The notes: generated by a model not told the origin, from the sequence alone. A stretch of 64,000 nucleotides of DNA from Arsenophonus sp052174535 (GCA_052174535.1 JBQMRQ010000033.1:1-64000), one strand, 5' to 3'; positions 11,101-21,344 are shown, numbered from the stretch's first letter. Made by a program: numbers and translations.

Positions 11101-12480
11101 ATGAACTCAGCATGAGCTAGAATTAATTTAAATGGTGCTAAAATCTCAATACCAGTATTTTTAGATGATACGGCATAAAACTCTCCTTAGCACTAAACAG
11201 ACTTACAATAGTATAAGATAGAATTTATTAAATTTAAGGTATTAACTAAATGATATTTTCATAAAAACTAGTTTTGATATAAGATTATTAGTACTTGATA
11301 AGTAAATAGGCTGGTTAAGAAATACACGAATAAAAGATATTCTGTTGAGAAAACATTTAATACTAACCTTAAACTCTGGTGCATAGCTGTAAAACTCGAA
11401 CAGAATAAAAAGATGAAACCAAACACAATACTGGATAATTAAGAAAGTTTGTAAGTTTTTCTTATACCAAAACTTTACAGTTGTTTAAATATATTTAATC
11501 AGTAATACATCTAAGATTTATAAAGATAAGTAGCAAACGCCTATTTAAGTATTTAAAGAATAGATGCTGAATTTAGTTTTAAACTGGATGATATCATCGA
11601 TAAAAGCAAGGTGATAGCCGAATTTTAACTGAAAATCACGATGCATTCAATTCTAACTGTAAAAGTTAAAGTGTAATCTTTTGGAATCTGCTATACAACA
11701 AGATTATCTCTTAAGTAAAAAACTGCTGAACAATATAGTATCGTTAGTATCGTTAAGCAGAAAAACAATTATGATATTACTTTCCTTCTGATAGATATAC
11801 AAAATGCTTCTATGAAGAATTAAAAAATCTAATGAAGTGTGTTTTATAACTAAAAATGACGACTGTTATTTTTTCTACTGAAATAAGAAAAGACGGAAAG
11901 AGAAGCAACAGTAAAGGAAGCGTATTTTTTATTTTAACTATTTTTCTACTGTACCTTGCATTGTTTTAATGTTTTACTATTTATAATAATAGTATTATCC
12001 AGTTTAAGGCATTATTCATCATTTCAAAATTTTATGGACAAATATTTTCCAATAAAATTAGTAATAAACAAATAATTATTGAACTCTATTTTATAAGCGT
12101 TAACCATTGTTTGGTATGTAATGTCCATTGCTTAATATATTAAGTAATGCTGTAAAGAAATTCAAACATATGACGGAAATCGCGTTGCTAAGCCTTGCAT
12201 ACAGTATGATCATCAAATATTCTATGATGAAATCTCAGTGCTATTAAATTTATGTCTTCCAGATAAGAGAAAACAAAATATTGATAACTATAGAAAATGT
12301 GTGTTGGAGAGGTGTTAACCAAAATGAATATTTAGAATGATGATTTACAAGTAGGAGTGATGAGATTAAAGAAATTGATGAAACAGCGATATCAAGGGCG
12401 GCGGTAAGTTCGTGGTGATTATTAATAAATATTGTTAACCGTTAACATTCTGCTAAACTAAATAAATAAACAAAGTTATT
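11101..12480. other. Decayed prophage interior, nothing assignable
   Basis: Very AT-rich with no sustained frame. By position between a DnaC-like loader and a holin remnant, a lambdoid phage would carry nin-region genes and an antiterminator here. I could not recognise any of them. Confidence 0.35.
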
Positions 12481-12499
12481 TATGAATAACATTGAAAAT

Positions 12500-12670
12500 G
12501 TAAAACTGGCACTTCCTATTGTTATAACGAAATGATGTTCCTTTTTGTGGTGCGCGTTATTATCTTAGTGAATTGACTTTAATTACAAGCATTATCTTAT
12601 TTAATTCTGAACGTGTCCTAAACTGGTATTATCTCTATAAAGAGCGCTGCCTATAAAACAAGAAATAGGT
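12500..12670 (+). pseudogene. Phage holin (S21-like) remnant
   Basis: A plus-strand frame near 12600-12660 ends in VLNWYYLYKERCL, resembling the last transmembrane segment and charged tail of class II pinholins of the S21 type (compare LTYLTNLYFKIKED). Upstream residues are hydrophobic but interrupted by stops. It lies directly before a lysozyme remnant, the usual lysis-cassette order, which supports the call. It is short and degenerate, so confidence is moderate. Confidence 0.4.
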
Positions 12671-12689
12671 AATGAATTTTTAAAAAACA

Positions 12690-13165
12690 TCTTTTTCTGT
12701 CAACAGCAAAAAAAGTATTAGCACTTGTTTCATCTCTTGGTAAAAGTATGATGAAGATAAGTACTAAACCCTATCGTGATGCCGGCGGGGGGAGTGTGGT
12801 ATATGACACTGTCTGTCACGCTCATACCGGCAAAGGATGTTATGCCAGTGCCAATTTATAACAAAGAATAATGCAACGTGTTAACAAAACAAGATTTTCA
12901 GGTAACACTTGTCATAGTTGAACATTATATCGCTGTTCTGTGCTTACTAATTTTGCAGAAAGCTGTTTTAAGTTTATTTGTTTATAACATCAGTAGTGAG
13001 AGATTTGAAAGTTCAATACTACTTAAAAAGTTAAAATCCGAAGATATTCAAGGTATTTCTGACTAGATATAACGATGCAAATACTATCAAGGATAGATAT
13101 CAAACAGGCTTATTAACTGCATGGAGCAGAGCGGGAGCTTTATTTAAAGTTATATTTACTCAGTA
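12690..13165 (+). pseudogene. Phage lysozyme (GH24, R21-like) remnant
   Basis: Fragments read KPYRDAGG, then TVCHAHTGKG (family TVCYGHTGK). The frame at 12878-13066 reads LQKAVLSLFVYNISSERFES followed by LLKKLKSEDIQG, which matches the FVYNVG-AF--STLLKKLN-GD region. A final broken piece resembles RWKY--G-I--GL--REQER. The order follows the intact lysozyme at 51631-52107, so this is a decayed paralogue. It would have cleaved peptidoglycan at phage lysis. Here the YRD catalytic Asp is still visible, unlike in the intact copy. Confidence 0.6.
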
Positions 13166-14330
13166 AATCAACCTAATAAGCCTTTAAGGAAATTAATTAG
13201 TACTGACAAGCCTCAATAAATTGATTTCTTGTGCAGTAAATATTCATTTTAAAAGAAAGCATAATCAATACAATATTAAATATTATCATACTATTTTTAT
13301 TTAAAGACTTGCTATGAGCATATTCTAGATAGTCGAATACATTAATGCTATACGTGTAAAGCTAAAACAAAACCTGAAGATTTAACGTTCCCGAGTAAAC
13401 AATATTGTCAATTTTCCTATAAAACTTTATAGCGAAAACATCAAAAGCGCTCAAAGAGAGATCGGCTAAATTTAACTTATGGGTATCTACACTACTAGAA
13501 ATAGTGCTTAAGCTATCTGTTAGATTTATTGATTTTTCAAGAGTGAAAAATGTTTAATGATAATCATCTATAGTTACGAACTTATAGATAAGCGTGTTTG
13601 ATAGGATAATTGAGTTAGAAGTAAGTTAAGATATTAACTTACTTAACTTGGTTGATTTAATATAACTAATTATTAATCAGATGCAAGATAGAATCGAACT
13701 GGATGAAAAGTATTATTTCACGGAGAATGATCAAAAAGGTAGTAGTCTGATGATACTACTCAGAAAAGAGAAAAATTAATTAAAAATCTGAATAACTGAC
13801 AAGAAACTTTATTTAATTCAGTCTGTTCGACTTATGTGATTTTTCTTAAATATATAAGGAAAAACCGCATGAAGAATTATCATAAATTTATTGAAAAGCA
13901 TGGAGTAACTAAACTCCTTAAGTAAGGATACGAGCAATCAGTAGTTTGGATTAATATGGATGTAGTGATAGAATATCATCGCAGTAATACCGCCAGTGCA
14001 AAAGGTAAAATATTTATAAATTGTCTACATGTTACCAAAATCTGGGCTAGAAAGTATCAGATTCAAATAAAAAGAGAGCAAGGATTGCTCGCTCCATGTA
14101 GACATTAATTTTATCATGTATGCATCCATTTTCTAGAAACTAATTTGCCTTAGTAAGTGGCAAGAAATTTTTATTAAAAGAATATTTCAAAAAAAAATGA
14201 AAGCAATATTTAAGTTAAATGTGAAACCACAATGCCGATTAAATCGGATAGAATTTTTATGTAAAAAACTAGAAAATTTTTTTTATTATAGCTTTCCTAC
14301 TCATCTTAATGTTAGGTGTGTAATCTTGTA
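13166..14330. other. Decayed stretch between lysozyme and Rz remnants
   Basis: No gene recognised. At about 13870-14100 a plus-strand frame starting MKNYHKFIEKHGVTKLL with few stops looks protein-like but matches nothing I know. In compact lambdoid lysis cassettes Rz overlaps or abuts the lysozyme gene, so this 1.2 kb is probably an insertion or rearranged DNA. Confidence 0.3.
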
Positions 14331-14339
14331 TTGCAATAC

Positions 14340-14715
14340 TGAAAAAGCATGAAAGATTGCTGTATCGGATATGGAAAAATAATAGATTGCATTTTAACAG
14401 TTAAAATAGAAGATAGAAACTATCACGGCATTATTATATATACACAACACACCAAAGAGTTTGAATATAATAAGACTTTATTTCTTAGCTTAAGTACGAT
14501 TTGGCTGCTAATTATTCTCGGTTGCAGATATTAATACTAACCTTGTTAGACGATAGCAACTTGGGGTTGCACAGTCGCTTGCATAGATTATGCAGTCAGA
14601 GCCAGGCTTGCAGATGATATATCACTCAATAAAATTATTTCATTCTTAAAAAGAGAATTAAAATTACGCAAGAACAGATAAATAGCTTGCAGGACTATGA
14701 GCAACGTGTTGATTG
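14340..14715 (+). pseudogene. Phage Rz-like i-spanin remnant
   Basis: Plus-strand frames contain LKYDLAANYSRLQI, like the LR-DVA--RRRLQI motif of Rz proteins. Further on come ARLADD and then YFILKKRIKITQEQINSLQD, reading across a frameshift, like the RLAD---RDYF-LRERI----Q-----QDY C-terminus of Rz. In intact phages Rz spans the periplasm with its partner Rz1 and completes lysis by disrupting the outer membrane. A 61-codon frame (14349-14534) covers part of it but runs in a shifted frame. The motifs are short, so I rate this as probable. Confidence 0.45.
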
Positions 14716-14869
14716 ATCTACTTAATAGAAAATTAAGAATTAATAGTTATGTTAGCAAAAGTTGTTGGTAGGAATCTCCTATACTATTAAGAAATAGATT
14801 CCCTACAAGAAATTTTCTATAAATAAAAGGAAACAGTCATATATATCAAAGAGATTTTTCACTCTATGT

Positions 14870-15720
14870 TAATATAAAGCTACATCTTATTAATTGTGTA
14901 TAGTAATTTTATACCTAAATATTAATAATGCTTTGAAGAAACCGATTCTACTTTATCCTACCTATATTATTACAGTGTGAACATATGATTTCTGGAGAAA
15001 TTTATTAGGGTTCAGCAATATCGTTATAAAATCCCCGATTACAGGAAAAGATTTAAGATCTTACAGAAGTCTTTAGTAAAACTACATCACAAGGACAAAT
15101 GGTTTAGTTATCTGCAATGTATCTTAAATAACTTGACTTGATGGAAGCAAGAAAAACAAATAGGCATTGATTTAAAAATAGCGTTTAGATGAAGGTCACT
15201 GGTTTCTTTCTTCAGTGATGGCAGCTAATTTAAATATATACTAAGTAGTATTATTTAAGTTAATAAAATAATTCCCTGAATATTTTAAAAGAGAATTGTT
15301 CTATTTTACATAGAAAAACTAGAAAACGCGGGAGAGAAGAAAATAAAAGGAAAGAACAAGTTTAAGTCTGAATCATTCAAAACCGACAAGGTCATGTGAG
15401 TAATAAGATTCTTGAAGAGTTTAATCCAGTAATGTGTTAGCCGTTTTTTAAATTAATTATTGATAAAGAGTCTCCATCTTTTGCTCAAAAGATAATAAAT
15501 AGTGTAAAACCATTACCAACGAAGGATAACGTTAAGTCACTATAGTCTAATAAGGTTATAGTAACTAGAGAACTATTAGTGATGAATTCTGCATTTAAAA
15601 TGTGAGCAATTATATCAGCTAACTAAAAATATGTCTGAGTAGATTTCATGATATGAAATTGTTTTATTTATCTAATTATTCTAGCCTTAAGAAGATTATT
15701 TAAATCATAACAATTGGAGT
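14870..15720 (+). mobile_element. IS1595-like insertion sequence, decayed (plus-strand copy)
   Basis: Reads in order on the plus strand: a TYIITV-type zinc-finger start, NIVIKSPITGKDLRSYRSL, then KLHHKDKWFSYLQCILNNLT, then a QIGIDLKIAFR block. The later part (about 15440-15700) carries FKLIIDKESP and a degraded C-terminus, also found at 47740-48000. Blocks correspond to the minus-strand copies at 2780, 38580 and 61615. It lies where the first lambdoid prophage remnant ends, so it may have truncated that prophage. Confidence 0.55.
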
Positions 15721-15739
15721 TATTAGTAAATCTGATATA

Positions 15740-17050
15740 TAATGCTTCATAAATCTATTTCCATCCTTAAATTGATGCTTATTTCATCACAAAAGGAAAT
15801 TAGCAGGTCAAATTATCTTAACCAGTTCCCAGCTTTCTAAGCAGACAAAATCAGCTTAGATACCATGAAAGAGTTGCTTTTCAAACTACAAGTGCTTAGA
15901 TATCAACTTCGTGCCTTAACTATCACAAAAACTGATTCAATCAGGTTCGTCATTCTTATTGATATCCAGTGCACTAATGAAAAATCATAGAATGGTCAGC
16001 TGTTCTTCTCGCTCCTTCTCTATCTTCTTTATCGCTGCAATATACTAAAAATTTTGCAACAAAACATTAAATTTTATTAGCGGCATCGCGACTTTCTTCT
16101 AGTCAAACCTCCTGCAGCTCACCTTTAATTTTTAGTTGCATGCCTTTAAGAAGTAAAACTAACTACATTAGTTATTTTGTGTACTCAACAGCATTGCTCC
16201 TGAATATCCGGGAATATCTCTTTAGCATTGCTATTCTAAAATTAAGAGCACTGTCTCTTGTAGTAGACCTCGAGAGATGATTAAAGAACGCCATCACTGG
16301 CCACATTAAAAATTTATCTGCCCAATTTGCTTCTTATTCTCATAAGCATCATCAAGTGTAATAATCTCCTCATATTTCATACATAGTGATGCCGATAATC
16401 AGCAGCAGGCAAAAGCTAATGCTTTTGCCTGATAGGAATAAGGTATATGATACCGGTCAAGAAATAAACGTAATACATATCGCTAAATCATGTAAGCATC
16501 ATTGCTTATACTCTTAGGTATTCTTATTCAGTCTCCTAATCATCTCTGCGATAAGGAGGCTATGTACTTTTTCACCAAGAGAATCGCGCCTCTAGAATTA
16601 TAAAATTACCGGTGGATATGGCTCGCAGGTACAGGTATGAGAGCCAGCTCTTCATCGTCTTTTATATACTTCATAATAAGGAAGTAGGAAGGAACTATTA
16701 AAGTATATTCTGTTGCCATCGTGATTCCTAGACTTTAAGTACTTTAATCTTAACATCGGCAATATCAGTCAATATAGTTTGCTGTTGCACATAACTATTA
16801 CGGTTGACGCGCATGTGCTGGCATCAAGCCAACAAGGCAGCATTCAGCACTTTGGCACAGCATTCCTTATAACTCACCCTTAACAGCGCAGTGCCTATTA
16901 GTTTCCAATAGCATTATGAATAAGTTCATGCAAGAGATACAGGTAATATCTAGTTTATCGGATATCTTAGGGTAGACATTTCATAATGTATCATTTCTTT
17001 ATTGTTGAAATTATCCGCAAAATTAATTAGCAGAATAAACATCATCATTT
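15740..17050 (-). mobile_element. IS256-family IS, decayed copy B
   Basis: Starts (3' end) with CTTCATAAATCTATTTCCAT at about 15745 and ends with the 5' block AAATTAATTAGCAGAATAAA near 17020, both shared with copies A, C, E and G. Intermediate landmarks, such as AGAAATAAACGTAATACATATCGC near 16462, also recur in the other copies. Stops throughout. It lies less than 100 bp downstream of the thiQ stop codon. Confidence 0.6.
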
Positions 17051-17140
17051 TAAAAAGCTTATTACAACAGAAATGAATATAATTCTCCAATTCTAATGAC
17101 CCGTCAAAGTATGAATTAATAATTAATTTTATAAATAAAA

Positions 17141-17842
17141 TTAGGAATGAAATATGCTCAGCAGCATACTTGCTTGCGTTGAACCATTAATTAACCAATC
17201 GGTTTGACCGTCATAGGCAATTTTCCCATCTGTAATAACAATAGATCGAGTTGCTATTTGGTTAGTATCTTCTAAATTATGAGAAACTATCAGTAAGGTT
17301 AATTGACGTTCATTACATATTTGTTTAAGTAATATGAGCATTTCATTACGTAATGCAGGATCGAGAGCAGAAAAAGGTTCATCTAATAACAAAATTTGTT
17401 TTTGGCGAATTAAGCAACGTGCTAACGCAGTACGTTGGCGCTGTCCGCCTGATATTTGAGCCGGTAAACGAGTTATACAATTATTAAGTGAAACTTGTTC
17501 TATGATCTTCTTTACTGTGCAAAGTTGGAATCTTTTTAAACGTAAATTTGGTGAAATGCCTAAAGCAATATTTTGCCAAACAGTTAAATGAGAAAAGAGA
17601 TTATTTTCCTGAAAAAGGAAAGAAACTGGCCGCTTGGCAGGTGATGTATTGGTATGATTTTGGCTATTTAGCCAAATTTTACCTTCTTTTGGATACTGAA
17701 ATCCGGCGATTAAATTTAGTAGAGTGCTTTTCCCTGCACCACTAGGGCCTAATATAGCCACCCTTTCAGCTTTATTTACTTGAAAATTAAAGTGCATTAT
17801 TAGATTTTCATAACAATAGACAAGTTTATCTAATTTAATCAT
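17141..17842 (-). CDS. thiQ: Thiamine ABC transporter, ATP-binding protein
   Basis: ATPase subunit powering uptake of thiamine and its phosphates through ThiP; peripheral on the cytoplasmic face. The 233-residue protein has Walker A GPSGAGKST (32-40), Q-loop FQENNLF (Q78), ABC signature ISGGQRQR (130-137; first position Ile, still functional in ThiQ relatives), Walker B LLLDEPFSALD (151-161) and the switch histidine in VSHNLED (H188). Length equals E. coli ThiQ (232). Its start overlaps the end of thiP by 8 bp, indicating translational coupling in a thiB-thiP-thiQ operon read on the minus strand. All catalytic motifs are intact although the gene is flanked by debris, which implies selection for thiamine import. 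Confidence 0.95.
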   Translation of the reverse strand: MIKLDKLVYCYENLIMHFNFQVNKAERVAILGPSGAGKSTLLNLIAGFQYPKEGKIWLNSQNHTNTSPAKRPVSFLFQENNLFSHLTVWQNIALGISPNLRLKRFQLCTVKKIIEQVSLNNCITRLPAQISGGQRQRTALARCLIRQKQILLLDEPFSALDPALRNEMLILLKQICNERQLTLLIVSHNLEDTNQIATRSIVITDGKIAYDGQTDWLINGSTQASMLLSIFHS

Positions 17843-19442
17843 GCTCTTTTCCTGAAAAACATTTTAATAAACTGAAACAAACTAATAGCATTAATAATGC
17901 AGTAACTGCCGCGTCATTATTACGGTAAGATCCTAATTGTTGATAGAAATAATAAGGTAAGGTAAGAAAGTTCTCATTACCAAACAGCGCAATAATACTA
18001 AAATCACCTATTGAGAGTACGCAGGCAAAAGTGAAGGCTTGTCTTATTGTATGTTTTAAGGCTTTTAATTCAATTAAAACTAGTCGATTTATGCCTTTTA
18101 TTTGTAATGAAATACATAATAAATTATAACGTTCAGCTAAATCATACATCGGATTTTCTAATATTTTTAAGGCATAAGGAATAGCCATCAAAGCATTTGT
18201 CAAGATAATTAAACTATAATGAGAGTAAGCTAAAATAACGGTATTATTAAGTAATAAAAAGAACCCAGTTGCTAAAACTATGCTTGGTATCGCTAGGATT
18301 AATAATCCACTTAATTCAAAGATTCGATGAAGTAGCATTGAGCCACGAAGACGTAATTCACGACTACTCCAAAGTAGCATCATAGTAAAAATAATACAAA
18401 GTACTCCAGCACTAATAGCGATAAAAATCGAATTAATGCATGCTTGCCATAAGCTTGGCTGTTGTAATGCCTGTAATAATGTTAAGTTTAAACCATCAAT
18501 AATAATAGCTAATAAAGGTAGAATTAAGAAAAATAGAGTTATACCAATCAGTAATATATCCGACAATTTCTGCCATCGAGTATCAGCTGGATTTTTCCAG
18601 CGTAATTGTTGACTAGCGCCAACGAAAAATACGACATTTAATTTTTGGCTTAATAATACTAACCCTAAACAGCAAAAAAGTTGAATTAAAGCTAACAAAG
18701 CGGCTTTATTGAGATCAAAATCATAACTTAATGATTGATAGATGGCAAGTTCAATGGTGGTTGCAGCAGGCCCACCGCCAAGTGTCAGTACGGTAGAAAA
18801 ACTGGCGAAACAAAGCATAAAAATTAGGACAGATGTTGGTAAAATCTGTCGCCTAAGATAAGGCCATTCAATAATCCGAAAATTTTGCCATCGGTTCATG
18901 CCTAGTTGCGCTGCAAGTTGGCGTTGCTCAACTGCAATACTCTCTAGTGAGAGTAATAGCAGCTGGCTAGCTAAAGGTAAATTAAAAAAGACATGTGCTA
19001 ATAAAATACCTTTTAGGCCATAAGGGGTAAATTGGTAATTAATACCTAACCATTGACAAAGTTGAGCAATCCATCCCATACGACCATAAACGGTTAACAA
19101 GCCAAAAATAGATACTAGTACTGGCAATACTAGCGTCATTGAACATAAACGTAAAAACAGCGTCCGACCTTTAAAATGCCGTCGAAAAAGAGCTTTAGCT
19201 AGAAATATTCCAGGAATAACCGATAATAAGGTTGATAGTAATGCTTGCCAAAATGTAAATCCAATGATATGCCATAAATAACTATCATCAATAAATTCTT
19301 CCCAACTTATTTGGGAAGCATGTAACCATAAAGTGCTAAAAGTGACTACTGCAATAGTGATTAATAGACCGGACGCGACTATGTTAAGCCAAAGTGAACT
19401 GCCTATTGGTGACTGACGGCATTTTGCCATAAATAGATCCAT
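17835..19442 (-). CDS. thiP: Thiamine ABC transporter, permease
   Basis: Membrane subunit of the thiamine importer. It has 535 residues and is a fusion of two binding-protein-dependent permease modules with many hydrophobic segments. Each half carries an EAA-like loop for ThiQ docking: AAQLGMNRWQNFRIIEWP in the first half and a weaker NLLCISLQIKGINRL equivalent in the second. Conserved ThiP blocks include GGGPAATTIELAIYQ, RDSYLWH-like DSYLWHIIGFTFWQA and LSIGDFSIIALFGN. The ATG at 19442 (MDLFMAK) overlaps thiB by 40 bp. A second ATG at 19430 (MAKCRQSP) fits homologue starts slightly better and still overlaps, so the exact start is uncertain. It lies in an operon with thiB upstream and thiQ downstream. 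Confidence 0.95.
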   Translation of the reverse strand: MDLFMAKCRQSPIGSSLWLNIVASGLLITIAVVTFSTLWLHASQISWEEFIDDSYLWHIIGFTFWQALLSTLLSVIPGIFLAKALFRRHFKGRTLFLRLCSMTLVLPVLVSIFGLLTVYGRMGWIAQLCQWLGINYQFTPYGLKGILLAHVFFNLPLASQLLLLSLESIAVEQRQLAAQLGMNRWQNFRIIEWPYLRRQILPTSVLIFMLCFASFSTVLTLGGGPAATTIELAIYQSLSYDFDLNKAALLALIQLFCCLGLVLLSQKLNVVFFVGASQQLRWKNPADTRWQKLSDILLIGITLFFLILPLLAIIIDGLNLTLLQALQQPSLWQACINSIFIAISAGVLCIIFTMMLLWSSRELRLRGSMLLHRIFELSGLLILAIPSIVLATGFFLLLNNTVILAYSHYSLIILTNALMAIPYALKILENPMYDLAERYNLLCISLQIKGINRLVLIELKALKHTIRQAFTFACVLSIGDFSIIALFGNENFLTLPYYFYQQLGSYRNNDAAVTALLMLLVCFSLLKCFSGKEHD

Positions 19443-20404
19443 TGATTTCGATGTTGAGTAATATCTTCTGCATTAAATTGCAATGATTTTTTTGGTACTG
19501 GTATTTGTTGATAAATGTCAACTAAAGGAATATCAATCACCGGATACATCCAATTGGTTATCGGTAATGTTTTTTGGAATGTTGGTGAGAGCATAAATTG
19601 CATGAATTGTTGAGCTAGTTTAGGTTGTTTACTTGTTGCTAATCTAGCAGCTACTTCAATTTGCAGGTAGTGCCCCTCACTAAATAGTGCAGCAGCATAA
19701 TTATTTTTTTTATCATTTAACAGATGATAACCTGGTGAAGAGCTATAACTTAGAACAAAATCACTTTCACCTTTTAAGAGTAATCCATATGATTCGCTCC
19801 AACCTTTGGTAACAGTTACAGTTTTTTTAGCTATTTTTTGCCAAGCTTGGGTACTATTTTCTCCATAAATTTTTTGTATCCAAAGTAATAACCCTAAACC
19901 TGGTGTGCTGGTACGTGGATCTTGGTAAATAATTTTCCATAGTTTGGTGCTATTAATAAGTTCATCGAAACTTTTAGGTATTTCAGTGATCCGCGTTTTA
20001 TTATAAATAAAAGCAAAATAACCATAATCATAAGGGATAAAAATATTATTATTCCATTTTATAGGTAATTTCAGTTGACTGGTATCAACTTGACTTTTCA
20101 TAAATAAGCCCGTTTTTTTTGCCAGATCAATTAAGTTATTATCAAGTCCGAGAACAATATCAGCTGGACTGTTTTTTCCTTCCATTCTAAGGCGATTTAA
20201 TAACGCTACCCCATCATTTAGGCCAATTAACTTTAGTTTACAGTGACATATTTGCTCGAAGGCAGGCTTTATTACAGGCCCTGGCCCCCAATCTGCAATA
20301 AAGGAATAATAAGTGTAAACAGTTAATATAGGTTTTTGTTGTAGAGCAAAAGCTGAACAACAAATTAAGTTAGCACTAACTATTTTTAATAGTAAATTTT
20401 TCAA
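19403..20404 (-). CDS. thiB: Thiamine-binding periplasmic protein
   Basis: Periplasmic solute-binding protein delivering thiamine, TMP and TPP to ThiPQ. Length is 333 residues (E. coli about 327). A signal peptide is visible: MKNLLLKIVSANLICCSAFA, followed by the mature start LQQKPILTVYTYYSF. Conserved ThiB blocks are ADWGPGPVIKPAFE, NDGVALLNRLRMEGKNSPAD, VLGLDNNL, YQDPRTSTPGLGLLLW and TVTKGWSESYG, the last belonging to the ligand-binding cleft. It is the first gene of thiBPQ. In E. coli a TPP riboswitch precedes this operon; I could not find its CTGAGA/ACC-TGATCTGG core in the 314 bp upstream, so that control appears lost here. Confidence 0.96.
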   Translation of the reverse strand: MKNLLLKIVSANLICCSAFALQQKPILTVYTYYSFIADWGPGPVIKPAFEQICHCKLKLIGLNDGVALLNRLRMEGKNSPADIVLGLDNNLIDLAKKTGLFMKSQVDTSQLKLPIKWNNNIFIPYDYGYFAFIYNKTRITEIPKSFDELINSTKLWKIIYQDPRTSTPGLGLLLWIQKIYGENSTQAWQKIAKKTVTVTKGWSESYGLLLKGESDFVLSYSSSPGYHLLNDKKNNYAAALFSEGHYLQIEVAARLATSKQPKLAQQFMQFMLSPTFQKTLPITNWMYPVIDIPLVDIYQQIPVPKKSLQFNAEDITQHRNQWIYLWQNAVSHQ

Positions 20405-20718
20405 TACTGAGTTTTCCTATATAATTAAATCAAAATAATGCAGGATATAAGGAGTGGACAGTTAATGAAACTATTTATGAATGAATAAATCATTAGGATT
20501 GTTTAAATCTGTACGACGATGTTAATCAGAATCAAGTTCGACGAGTTTTTCTAGCCAGCTATTAATAATATTAAGCTGATAGCTAGAACCCTACCTATTG
20601 AGGTGATTTTATTGTAAGATGTTATCTTATAATTGCAAATACTATATTTGATAAAGGATTACTATATAGAGTAATATAAAACAATAAGTTATCTTTTAAA
20701 TTTTAACGAGGTAGTCAG
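20405..20718. promoter_or_regulatory. thiB/rppH divergent spacer with a bulged hairpin, no TPP riboswitch
   Basis: This 314-bp spacer must hold promoters for thiB (-) and rppH (+). At 20551-20586 there is a clear inverted repeat, CTAGCCAGCT ... AGCTGATAGCTAG: two 5-bp stems (CTAGC/GCTAG and CAGCT/AGCTG) with a 3-nt bulge and a 13-nt AT loop. It is not followed by a T-run on the minus strand and is preceded by TTTTT on the plus strand, so it is not a standard terminator for either gene. The conserved sequences of the THI-box riboswitch were looked for and not seen. Confidence 0.4.
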
Positions 20719-21246
20719 ATGGTTGACAATGATGGCTACCGCCCGAATGTAGGAATTGTAATTTGTAATCGCCAAAGTCAAGTCTTATGGGCTCGTCGCT
20801 ATGGGAAGTGTTCATGGCAATTCCCTCAAGGGGGAATTAATCCTAAAGAATTGTCAGAACAGGCAATGTATCGGGAATTATTCGAAGAGGTTGGGTTGGA
20901 TCATAAAGATGTTAAAATATTAGCATCTACCCGGAACTGGTTACGGTACAAATTACCCAAACGTTTGGTGCGTTGGGATACAAAGCCAGTTTGTATTGGC
21001 CAAAAGCAACGTTGGTTTTTGTTACAATTGCTTTGTAATGAACATAATATTAATGTGCAAACAAGTAAAACGCCTGAATTTGATAGTTGGCGTTGGGTGA
21101 GTTATTGGTATCCTATTCGTCAGGTTGTTTCTTTTAAACGCGATGTTTATCGACGCGTTATGAAAGAATTTGCTCCAATGGTTATTTCACTCCAAAATAG
21201 TGCAGTGACATCAAATAAAAGCCATACCTATAGGCTTATAACGTAG
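20719..21246 (+). CDS. rppH: RNA pyrophosphohydrolase
   Basis: Nudix hydrolase that removes pyrophosphate from 5'-triphosphorylated mRNA, priming RNase E-dependent decay; it also hydrolyses dinucleoside polyphosphates. It has 175 residues (E. coli 176). The Nudix box lies at residues 38-60 (GGINPKELSEQAMYRELFEE then VGL), with catalytic glutamates E53, E56 and E57. RppH hallmarks DDGYRPNVGIVI-like NDGYRPNVGIVICN, TRNWLRYKLPKRLVRWD, CIGQKQRWFLLQL and FKRDVYRRVMKEFA are intact. The ATG has a good Shine-Dalgarno (ACGAGG) upstream. In enterics rppH is followed by ptsP and then lgt; here ptsP is gone and lgt follows after 227 bp containing a terminator. Confidence 0.97.
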   Translation: MVDNDGYRPNVGIVICNRQSQVLWARRYGKCSWQFPQGGINPKELSEQAMYRELFEEVGLDHKDVKILASTRNWLRYKLPKRLVRWDTKPVCIGQKQRWFLLQLLCNEHNINVQTSKTPEFDSWRWVSYWYPIRQVVSFKRDVYRRVMKEFAPMVISLQNSAVTSNKSHTYRLIT

Positions 21247-21308
21247 CTAAATAAATTTATTAAAAGTATATTAATTTTAATAGCCAATTCTGTCCCTTTG
21301 AAAGCGAT

Positions 21309-21344
21309 GAGAGGGTAGTGAAAGCTACTCTTCTTTATTTTTTT
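21309..21344 (+). terminator. Rho-independent terminator after rppH
   Basis: About 63 bp after the rppH stop, GAGGGTAG pairs with CTACTCTT (8 bp including two G-U pairs) around a TGAAAG loop, followed within 5 nt by a run of seven T residues with only one interruption nearby. It would end the rppH transcript and isolate lgt, which therefore needs its own promoter in the ~130 bp that follow. Confidence 0.6.

Noticed and set aside
17548..17745. Plus-strand frame opposite thiQ
   Set aside because: Antisense shadow of the intact ATP-binding protein.
20405..20718. TPP riboswitch upstream of thiB
   Set aside because: Looked for the CTGAGA and ACC-TGATCTGG core elements on the minus strand; neither is present.
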